Assembly (NCBI GenBank): GCA_028873975.1
Contig: JAPPMO010000026.1
Coordinates: 62,001 to 126,000 of the forward strand
Direction: 5' to 3'
DNA from: Chloroflexota bacterium
GTDB lineage: Bacteria > Chloroflexota > Anaerolineae > Aggregatilineales > Phototrophicaceae
Length of the DNA: 64,000 nt
Below are positions 57,711-64,000 of this stretch, one piece after another (the first letter of the stretch is position 1; each line of letters opens with the position of its first letter). The notes under the pieces are model-generated. The model was not told the DNA's origin. It did no database searches and saw only the letters and a list, made by a program, of their open reading frames with translations. The translations under genes were made by a program, and so were the position numbers.

Positions 57711-57755
57711 GATGACGCCTATTCTAAAGAGCGGCGTGACGGTCGGGCAGATGAC
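57711..57755 (-). pseudogene. Relic of the aldolase 5' end, copy 2
   Basis: GATGACGCCTATTC, then GAGCGGCGTGACGGTCGGGC, matching 53520-53556 and, from GAGCGGCGT on, the aldolase start region at 52400. Shorter than relic 1; the start codon part is missing. Confidence 0.7.
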
Positions 57756-57837
57756 AACGAGGATAGGTTAGCGGGTCTTAGTCCTGCTCTCAGATAATGG
57801 CTCGGCAGGATTTCTGGAAGACTCGAAGAATGCGCCC

Positions 57838-59091
57838 TTAGTCGTTTTGCTCTTCGGTGTCAGGTGAACTAAGGACTGGATCTAGAACAGGCAGCTTCTG
57901 TACATAGAGCCGCAAAAGCGGTTCGACATATCGGTATACGCCGCGATCCGTCCTTTCGATTATATTGCGCTTTAGCAGGACATCGAGGTACGAGCCCAAC
58001 TGATCGGAGGACCTGCCGATTCTCTCCCCGATATACGACCGCGGCACGAGAGCATCTTCGTATTCCGCCATAGCGACCAGAATTCGACGATAGTCGCCAG
58101 CGCCGGCCGTTCGCAGAAGTTGGCCCAGTTCTGCGCGTTTGATACGAGAAACCACCTCGTCTGCAGCTTTAGCGAAATCATCCTGATCCAGTACCTGGTC
58201 TGTATCGTTCTCATAAGCCTCATAGCATAGCGTGTGGATAATCGCGGGGAAACCGCTAGCTGTTTCTACCACCCACCGAATAGATTCATCAGACACGCGA
58301 ATATTTCGGCTGCTGGACGAACTTTGGAGAGTTCTTTCAATCACATCGCGACTCTCACTGTGACTCATAGGGCGCAACTCCACATTCTCGAAGACTCTTC
58401 CGATCGAGGGATGTTCGCTCATTAGCTTTTGCATTGCTCCCGTCACGCCAACAAGGTAAAAAGCGATCTGATCCAGCCCGGCATCCACCAATTCTTCAGT
58501 AGTTACTTTCAAGAAGGACGCGATGCCAGATGTCTCTGCCACAGTGTCAATCTCATCGATAATGAAGATAATCCCGTCGCGCTCGTGCTGTATGGCCAGC
58601 CACAAATTTGATACAGTCCGAACAAACTCGCGACCCAAGTCTGTGAATGATTCATTCCGTTGTTCGAGGCTTATACCCGCCACCGAAAGCGATGGCTTTA
58701 ATTTGCGGACGAAATCGCCGACGATATTGCCAACATTTTCAGCACTCAGCTTGGTTGGCATCGCGTCCATGAGCGAGCTCACGATGTGCTCGGTACTCTG
58801 GCCTTGACGCGCCCGGCACTTAAAAACCGGGAATCGGAAGCGAAAGTCGCCAGCATCTATCTCGAGCTTTTTCAGAACATCGTCGCCATTGTCAGTTACC
58901 GAGTGTATCTGATTAATGAAGGAGCTTTTGCCAATACCTCTAGGCCCGGTAACGATCATATGCCGCGCGTTGCCGTGGCCTGTATTGAACATCGAGCGAA
59001 TCAGGACGGTGAGTTCATGCGCCCGGCCAGCAAATTGCTCGAAATTGTCGATGGGCTTGTCTGGCCTGAAGGGGTTGGCTTTGAGTTGCAT
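57838..59091 (-). CDS. AAA ATPase (AAA_16 / Orc1-Cdc6-like) with winged helix
   Basis: 417 aa from ATG 59091. N-terminal NPFRPDKPIDNFEQFAGRAH, the start often seen in archaeal Orc/Cdc6-like and AAA_16 proteins, then Walker A GPRGIGKSS, Walker B IIFIIDEID, a sensor-1 region (FYLVGVTGAMQ) and a C-terminal helical plus winged-helix part (RSDQLGSYLDVLLKRNIIER). It is monocistronic. Similar lone ATPases occur in STAND-type regulators and mobile-element or defence genes, but no effector domain is fused. Role unknown. Confidence 0.85.
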   Translation of the reverse strand: MQLKANPFRPDKPIDNFEQFAGRAHELTVLIRSMFNTGHGNARHMIVTGPRGIGKSSFINQIHSVTDNGDDVLKKLEIDAGDFRFRFPVFKCRARQGQSTEHIVSSLMDAMPTKLSAENVGNIVGDFVRKLKPSLSVAGISLEQRNESFTDLGREFVRTVSNLWLAIQHERDGIIFIIDEIDTVAETSGIASFLKVTTEELVDAGLDQIAFYLVGVTGAMQKLMSEHPSIGRVFENVELRPMSHSESRDVIERTLQSSSSSRNIRVSDESIRWVVETASGFPAIIHTLCYEAYENDTDQVLDQDDFAKAADEVVSRIKRAELGQLLRTAGAGDYRRILVAMAEYEDALVPRSYIGERIGRSSDQLGSYLDVLLKRNIIERTDRGVYRYVEPLLRLYVQKLPVLDPVLSSPDTEEQND

Positions 59092-59206
59092 AGCCGGAAA
59101 CTGTTCTCTACTCTGAGATACACCTTGATGATACCCGATATGGACGCGGCGCGCTATAAGCCGGCATCGGGGTAGTGTATCCTTTTCGGTTGAATCAAAA
59201 AACTTC

Positions 59207-59345
59207 ACCACCGAGGACACCGAGGGCACTGAGAATTGGCTGCGAAATAGTCCTTTTCTTCGCGATCTTCGCGACTTCGTGGTAAAAAACTCTGTGCCGG
59301 TGGTCAGTGTCTACGCGACCCTCTGCGCCTCTGTGGCAAATCCAA
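59207..59345. repeat. Repeat A fragment joined to repeat C
   Basis: In the 456-bp gap 59092-59547: ACCGAGGAC-type 9-mers (59209-59234), the GAATTGGCTGCGAAATAGTCC-like segment also at 10736 onwards (stated in two parts: GAATTGGCTG, CGAAATAGTCC), repeat C (59299-59321), and CTCTGTGG (59331-59338). No terminal repeats. Downstream lies a TACAAT (59505-59510) that may be the ilvD -10. Confidence 0.6.
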
Positions 59346-59547
59346 ACCGCGACCATTCAGTCGCCCCTCCACCACCCATCCACGCTACCCTGTCCACAAC
59401 TCACCGACGTAACAACCGCATATCGCCCGCGCCGCCTGCCAAACTGCCGAAAAAAGTTTTCCCGCGGCTGCCGGCAATATGGCAACAAATCTCCTGTCTT
59501 GCGCTACAATATGCTCCATCACCTGCCAAGCACAAAAGGAGAACCCC

Positions 59548-61239
59548 ATGTCCACAACCAACGGCGTCCGCGCCCAGCCTAATCAGCGCAGCCGCGCCCT
59601 CGTCCACGGCGCCGAACGCGCCGGCGCCCGCGCCATGCTCAAAGCCGTCGGCTACAGCGACGACGACCTGGCCAAACCGCTGATCGGCGTCGCCAACACC
59701 TGGACCGAGATCGGACCCTGCAACTTCCACCTGCGCAAGCTGGCAGTCGATGTCAAACGCGGCATCCGCGCGGCCGGCGGCACGCCCTTCGAGTTCAACA
59801 CCATCAGCATCTCGGACGGCATCACCATGGGCACCGAGGGCATGAAAGGCTCGCTCATCAGCCGCGAGGTCATCGCCGACAGCATCGAGCTGGTCGCCAT
59901 GTCCAACATGCTCGATGGCGTGGTGGCGCTGTCGGCCTGCGACAAGACCATCCCCGGCACCATCATGGCGCTGATCCGCTTGGACCTGCCCTCACTGATG
60001 CTCTACGGCGGCACCATCTATCCGGGCAAGCTCAATGGGCGCGATATCGACCTGGTCAACGTCTTCGAAGCGCTGGGGCAATTCCAGGCTGGGCAGATCA
60101 GCTACGAAGAACTAATGGCGGTCGAAAACGTCGCCTGCCCGGGACCGGGCGCCTGTGGCGGGCAATTCACCGCCAACACCATGGCCATGATCAGCGAAAT
60201 CATCGGCATCTGCCCCATGGGCATGGGAGATGTGCCGGCCGAAGATCCGGACAAGGAGACTGTCTCCTTCCAAGCCGGGCAGATGATGCTGGAGATCCTG
60301 GAGCGAGACATCCGCCCATCCGATTTGGTGACGCGGCGCTCGCTGGAAAACGCCATGGCCGCTTCCGCCGCCACCGCCGGCAGCACCAACAGCATCCTGC
60401 ACTGCCTGGCTTTCGCCCGCGAAGCCGGCATCGCGTTCACGCTGGATGACATTGAAGAGATCAGCCGCCGCACGCCCATCATCGGCGATATGCGCCCCAC
60501 CGGCCAATACGTCGCGCTCGATCTCTATCAAGCCGGCGGCGTGCCAATCCTGGTCAATCGCCTGATCGACGGCGGCTATATGACCGGCGACACCCCGTCC
60601 GTCACGGGCCAGACCCTGGCGCAAGCCTGCGCCGATGCCCAAGAGACCGAGGGGCAGGACGTCGTCCGCGATCTCGACGAGGCTATCAAGGACAGCGGCG
60701 GCTTGGTCGTTCTCAAGGGCAACCTGGCGCCCGACGGCGCGGTGGTCAAGCTCAAGGATACTCCCGCCCCGCTCACTGGACCGGCTCGCGTCTTCAATAC
60801 CGAAGAAGAGGCTTTCGAGGCTGTCTCCAACCGCCAAATCGTCGAGGGCGACATCCTCATCATCCGCTACGAAGGACCGGTCGGCGGTCCCGGCATGCGC
60901 GAGATGCTGCAGATCACTGCGGCGCTTTATGGCCAGGGGCTGGGCGGGGCTGTCGGCTTGATCACCGACGGGCGCTTCAGTGGCGGCACGCGCGGCTTAA
61001 TGATCGGGCATACCTCGCCGGAAGCGGCTGTTGGCGGTCCCATCGCCCTGCTGCAAGAGGGAGACATGATCACCATCGATGTCTCGCAGCGGCTGATCCA
61101 TGTCGACTTGAGCGATGCCGAACTGGCAGCGCGCCGGGCAGCTTGGCGGCCGCCGGCGCCGAATTACGCCAAAGGCGTCATGGCCAAATACGCGCGGCAG
61201 GTGTCTCAGGCCAATGATGGCGCCGTGACGGGGGCTTAG
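59548..61239 (+). CDS. ilvD: Dihydroxy-acid dehydratase
   Basis: 563 aa from ATG 59548 (AAAGGAG upstream). Third enzyme of valine/isoleucine synthesis: dehydrates 2,3-dihydroxy-3-methyl acids to 2-keto acids. Fe-S ligand Cys in [15 protein letters not shown] and [36 protein letters not shown] near the C-terminus. All three Cys are present, so a [2Fe-2S] or [4Fe-4S] enzyme. It stands alone, away from other ilv genes. Confidence 0.96.
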   Translation: MSTTNGVRAQPNQRSRALVHGAERAGARAMLKAVGYSDDDLAKPLIGVANTWTEIGPCNFHLRKLAVDVKRGIRAAGGTPFEFNTISISDGITMGTEGMKGSLISREVIADSIELVAMSNMLDGVVALSACDKTIPGTIMALIRLDLPSLMLYGGTIYPGKLNGRDIDLVNVFEALGQFQAGQISYEELMAVENVACPGPGACGGQFTANTMAMISEIIGICPMGMGDVPAEDPDKETVSFQAGQMMLEILERDIRPSDLVTRRSLENAMAASAATAGSTNSILHCLAFAREAGIAFTLDDIEEISRRTPIIGDMRPTGQYVALDLYQAGGVPILVNRLIDGGYMTGDTPSVTGQTLAQACADAQETEGQDVVRDLDEAIKDSGGLVVLKGNLAPDGAVVKLKDTPAPLTGPARVFNTEEEAFEAVSNRQIVEGDILIIRYEGPVGGPGMREMLQITAALYGQGLGGAVGLITDGRFSGGTRGLMIGHTSPEAAVGGPIALLQEGDMITIDVSQRLIHVDLSDAELAARRAAWRPPAPNYAKGVMAKYARQVSQANDGAVTGA

Positions 61240-61275
61240 GCGGGATTCGAGTTTAGATTTAGGGCGGGAGCGGGT

Positions 61276-61728
61276 CTACTCTGTGGGCTCGCTTTCTTCA
61301 TCTTGTTCAGGTTCTGGCTGTTCGTGAGTTACTTTCAGAGGTATCCGCGTAGCTACAATCCACTTTTCACCTTTAAGGTAAGAAATCTCATATTCGTATA
61401 TGCCGTCGCTAGTGTATTGAAACGTATCAGAATTGAAGTTTGTCTTCAAGGTTCCGTGGCCTTTGACGTTTACGGTCATTTCGGCCGAAACGATCTCAAC
61501 AATTGCTGGCGTAAGAATACGCAAGCGCACTGGGAATTCTATACCGCTCGGATCCAAACTGTGACGCCAAAGGGTGACTATCCGATGTTTAAACGGAAGC
61601 GATACAGGTCGCTCATCCGGAATGTCACCTTTGAATGAAACATGACTCAGTGTTTCTATCAAGCTGTAGTTTTGGCTATCCTTGTCTTCAACCGCGTAGC
61701 GGCACAAGACTGACCAGATATGTCTCAC
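61276..61728 (-). CDS. Unknown protein, third gene of a three-gene overlapping operon
   Basis: 150 aa; GTG start overlapping the upstream stop (GTGA). All-beta look: SVLCRYAVEDKDSQNYSLIE, LPFKHRIVTLWRHS, MTVNVKGHGTLKTNFNSDTF, and an acidic tail (EPEQDEESEPTE). The opening (WSVLC...D...NYSLIE) resembles DUF6941-type proteins, but this is a faint likeness. Lower GC than neighbours. No catalytic motif. Coupled to the two genes upstream. Confidence 0.55.
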   Translation of the reverse strand: MRHIWSVLCRYAVEDKDSQNYSLIETLSHVSFKGDIPDERPVSLPFKHRIVTLWRHSLDPSGIEFPVRLRILTPAIVEIVSAEMTVNVKGHGTLKTNFNSDTFQYTSDGIYEYEISYLKGEKWIVATRIPLKVTHEQPEPEQDEESEPTE

Positions 61729-62276
61729 GCTGCCTCCGAGGCTGCGGTTGAGAATTCAAATGCATATAAGCCAATCATGTCAGAATTGGCCGCCAAGTTG
61801 ACTTTTGAAGTTGTTGCAGGACTACGAGTATCTACCAATTCATTATCATTGGTGATGCTAAACGTAGCGCTTACGCTGTCAACTAATGAAACATCAAGGC
61901 TTTGCTCAACCTGTTGTACAAGTCGAATTATCTTGAATGCCAGCCATCTTGACCAAAGCAGGCCCTCAGTATCCCAAATTGGCGCGCTCGCGCGATATGC
62001 CAATAGCAGATCTTTCTTATTCAAACAGTAAAGATAAGCGACAATGCTCTCGTCGTAGGAGAGAGTAGTTTTTTGCGCCACCTGCGGCAAAAGATATCTG
62101 ATTCGGCGGTAGAGGTCTGTAGCCAAATCCGGCTCGTGATGAAGCGCGTCCAACAGCCCATTGACAATTGAGTTGCGAGAAAGTGCGAACTCGACGACGC
62201 TAAGGCCGCTCAGCACTGAAAACTGAATCTGGAAATCCAGGGTCTCAATTTTGTCGATATACTTGTCCAATATCAT
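61725..62276 (-). CDS. Unknown helical protein, second gene of the overlapping operon
   Basis: 183 aa from ATG 62276, which overlaps the first gene's stop as ATGA. Mostly alpha-helical (IDKIETLDFQIQFSVLSGLS; LATDLYRRIRYLLPQVAQKT; WLAFKIIRLVQQVEQSLDVS). The end region (ANSDMIGLYAFEFSTAAS) is more strand-like. No known domain recognised, no signal peptide, no membrane helix. Confidence 0.6.
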   Translation of the reverse strand: MILDKYIDKIETLDFQIQFSVLSGLSVVEFALSRNSIVNGLLDALHHEPDLATDLYRRIRYLLPQVAQKTTLSYDESIVAYLYCLNKKDLLLAYRASAPIWDTEGLLWSRWLAFKIIRLVQQVEQSLDVSLVDSVSATFSITNDNELVDTRSPATTSKVNLAANSDMIGLYAFEFSTAASEAA

Positions 62277-62791
62277 AGAGGAACCCTTTCGCTCCAAAAC
62301 TCGCTAGGATGTCCCAAGTAATATGGAACGTCTTCCAGTCGATGCTCTATCTCGCCGTGCTTTCCCCATTTGCTTAGAACTCGAGCATTAGGAATACTGC
62401 CGATATTTGGATGTACACGAGTTACAAGTCCAACGTGTACTCTCTTCTTGTCCAGAGTATATACGACTACGTCTCCGACAACCAAATTATCCTTGGAGAT
62501 TAAATGATAGCCATCATTCGTAAGAATCTCATATATATGCTCAATATCTATCCATGCCCGACGGTTGGCAAAAACCATGCCTACGCAATCATATAGATAT
62601 GAGGAAACAGATCGAATACTAAGTCCAGTTTTTCCCTTGGCCAGCATTTCGTCGATGAGCGCTTCTGTTTGAATTCTTACCAATTCCTGGTTTTGCTTAT
62701 AATTCTGCAAGACCAATGGATTTGGTTGAGGGATCTCTTGGCCATTCCTCGCGAAAACGGGTTTCTGCAAATCAAAATAATGAAGTGACAT
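62273..62791 (-). CDS. NlpC/P60-CHAP-like fold protein, first gene of the overlapping operon
   Basis: 172 aa. After a helical N-terminus come LYDCVGMVFANRRAW with a candidate nucleophile Cys69, LVVGDVVVYTLDKKRVHVGL with His119, and VLSKWGKHGEIEHRLEDVP with a possible third residue, the order (Cys, His, polar) found in NlpC/P60-CHAP papain-like peptidases. No signal peptide, so if active it works inside the cell. It leads a strictly overlapping operon. Functional assignment is tentative. Confidence 0.6.
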   Translation of the reverse strand: MSLHYFDLQKPVFARNGQEIPQPNPLVLQNYKQNQELVRIQTEALIDEMLAKGKTGLSIRSVSSYLYDCVGMVFANRRAWIDIEHIYEILTNDGYHLISKDNLVVGDVVVYTLDKKRVHVGLVTRVHPNIGSIPNARVLSKWGKHGEIEHRLEDVPYYLGHPSEFWSERVPL

Positions 62792-62799
62792 GAACCGGA

Positions 62800-62805
62800 A
62801 TTATA
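62800..62805 (-). promoter_or_regulatory. -10 box of the three-gene operon
   Basis: TATAAT on the minus strand ends 8 nt before the ATG at 62791 and there is no ribosome site, so the first gene would be leaderless. No good -35. Confidence 0.5.
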
Positions 62806-62898
62806 CTCCAGAAGAGACGATCATAAAGACCAATTGGAACAACATTAAGGCACTGCGACTTATTGCCACGCCATCAGCATCCGCGCTAAACTCCCACC

Positions 62899-63142
62899 AT
62901 GAAATCCCTCCACGACACCCGCTTCTTCCCGGGCGCAATATGCACGATGCTGCTGGGCGCGGAGGTCATCAAAGTTGAAGACCCCGGCAGCGGCGACTAC
63001 GCCCGACTGATGCCGCCGGTTACGAGACGCTGCGCGCGGTCAATTCGCGGCTGGTCTATTGCAAGGCAATGGTTTCAGCGAGGCGGACATCGTGGCGCTT
63101 GGATCGCGGGCGGGCAGCAACGCTGAGAGAATCGCGCGCTAA
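62899..63142 (+). pseudogene. Decayed CaiB/BaiF-type CoA-transferase
   Basis: Three recognisable pieces in order but with large internal deletions and frame changes: the start (PGAICTMLLGAEVIKVEDPG, then SGDYARLMPP), a middle piece (YETLRAVNSRLVYC) and the C-terminus (GFSEADIVALGSRAG) ending at TAA 63142. An intact family III CoA-transferase is about 400 aa; about 80 codons remain. No function expected. Confidence 0.8.
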
Positions 63143-63326
63143 ACCGCCGGCCGATGGCGCCGGCGCGCGAGGGCATGGCGGCGCGTCTTCAGCCTCCGCT
63201 CACCATTCCCGGCAGGGGACTTCGCCAGTGTTGCCCGCGCGGGTGGCGGCTACCATGTTGCGTGTCGATTCAATGCGGAATGAAGGCTTCATTCGTTAAG
63301 CGGGGAACGCTAGGCGCTTAGTCTCA

Positions 63327-64000
63327 TTAGTGCCACCATTGGTATTCGATTTTGTCTATATTTGCCAGACGATGCCGCATCCCAGGCAGTCCAGGATCGC
63401 GCGGATTGATGGCTTGCCTGACTTCAATCTCTAGGGTGAAACACTCCCTTTCGCCCTCCAGACCAGATTTCCAACCAATCCCCGCTCCCGACTTCAGGCC
63501 GGCTTGGTGTTGATACAGGTGGCAAGCTTCATGCACAAGGACGCCTGCAAACCCGACTGTGTTCCCCATCCAGGGAAAGTTCAGGCTGAAGATCCAAACC
63601 TTTACATGCTGCGGGTGTCTGACAACAGAATGTCTCGGAAGCTGCAGGATCCAGTCGTAGCCGCCAACGGTATAGACATACCAGTCCGGCGCTCGGGCTT
63701 TGAGCAAGTCCAGCGAGGCGTTCACCTGGGCAATAAATTCCGCTGAACCCTCGATTCTCAAAGCCCTGCGCATGCTGTCCGCTTGACCGACGCTTAGTAC
63801 GGATTGCTCGGGAGCCGCGCATTGCCCGCGCTGGTAAGCCCAATAGCCATCTGCCCAGTCCTGTTCGCTCTGGCATTGGCGATCGACGAAACAGCAGTTG
63901 TCAATTTGGGCGGGGGCGCTGACAGCGGGCGGCGAGCCAGTGGCTGGATGGGACGAGGCCGGCGCAGGGCATTGATTATTCTGGAATGCCCAATAGCCAT
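63327..64000 (-). CDS. Cys-rich repeat protein with HExxH site, C-terminal part (runs off window)
   Basis: The frame ending at 63327 is open without a stop to base 64000, so the gene starts outside the window; the ATG at 63773 is internal. At the visible N-terminal side are a unit ending GYWAFQNNQC, a Pro/Ala linker, and a full unit NCCFVDRQC...WADGYWAYQRGQC (about 63819-63902). The C-terminal part has VHEACHLYQHQ, a HExxH zinc-protease motif, and EGERECFTLE, with a likely third ligand Glu. Probably a secreted zinc metallopeptidase-like protein with disulphide-rich glycan- or protein-binding repeats. Confidence 0.75.
   Translation of the reverse strand, partial: GYWAFQNNQCPAPASSHPATGSPPAVSAPAQIDNCCFVDRQCQSEQDWADGYWAYQRGQCAAPEQSVLSVGQADSMRRALRIEGSAEFIAQVNASLDLLKARAPDWYVYTVGGYDWILQLPRHSVVRHPQHVKVWIFSLNFPWMGNTVGFAGVLVHEACHLYQHQAGLKSGAGIGWKSGLEGERECFTLEIEVRQAINPRDPGLPGMRHRLANIDKIEYQWWH

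Noticed and set aside
1..64000. tRNA or rRNA genes
   Set aside because: No stretch with acceptor, D, anticodon and T-arm signature was found by eye; a covariance search would be needed to exclude a divergent one.

Overview
The window looks like a chromosomal segment of a Chloroflexota (Anaerolineae-like) bacterium, moderately GC-rich. This is an inference from gene content: a homocysteine methyltransferase/MTHFR fusion, a LexA controlled by a Gram-positive-type SOS box, pre-peptidase and SdrD-like surface proteins, a 2TM-domain Ser/Thr kinase, metal-ABC permeases with extra domains, and several genes that appear to start transcription at their ATG (leaderless). No rRNA, tRNA or CRISPR array was recognised.

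Layout. 1-3.9 kb: a type I restriction-modification locus on the minus strand (hsdM, a HEPN/HI0074-type gene, an hsdS whose N-terminus is a fused MNT nucleotidyltransferase, then an AAA ATPase cut by the window edge). 3.9-6.0 kb: metG with a leader that looks like a Met-codon leader peptide plus transcription attenuator. 6.3-12.5 kb: a membrane-anchored repeat protein and three tandem PMT-type glycosyltransferases. 12.5-25 kb: HEAT protein, orphan ABC ATPase, SH3/CARDB secreted protein, methyltransferase, ParB-like protein, response regulator, metH/metF-type fusion, lytic transglycosylase, lexA, dprA, a HTH regulator and a GT2. 25.3-30 kb: a four-gene zinc/manganese-type ABC transporter operon. 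30.3-34.7 kb: alginate-lyase-like protein, SdrD/LysM membrane proteins and a PPC-repeat secreted protein.

35.2-38.1 kb is an AT-richer island with an EcoRI-type adenine methyltransferase, a DUF262-HNH nuclease and two tiny coiled-coil membrane proteins. 38.2-43.3 kb has two related membrane proteins and a kinase operon built from 2TM domains. 43.5-52.5 kb is metabolic (Rieske oxygenase, SDR, FAD/Fe-S oxidoreductase, DapA-like aldolase) with a DUF4160/DUF2442 cluster, a DUF58 protein and a GNAT. 52.6-57.8 kb holds a sugar-type ABC importer flanked by a duplicated coiled-coil gene and two relics of the aldolase 5' end. 57.8-64 kb: AAA ATPase, ilvD, three overlapping small unknown genes, a decayed CaiB-type CoA-transferase, and the 3' part of a Cys-rich HExxH protein.

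Two short-repeat families run through the intergenic regions. One is MITE-like (about 200-380 bp, 18-bp terminal inverted repeats, internal ACCGAGGAC-type 9-mers). The other is a 19-bp motif that interrupts members of the first. The strongest candidates for new biology are the HEPN/MNT-HsdS locus, the metG leader, the methyltransferase/DUF262-HNH island, and the three-gene overlapping operon at 61.3-62.8 kb.
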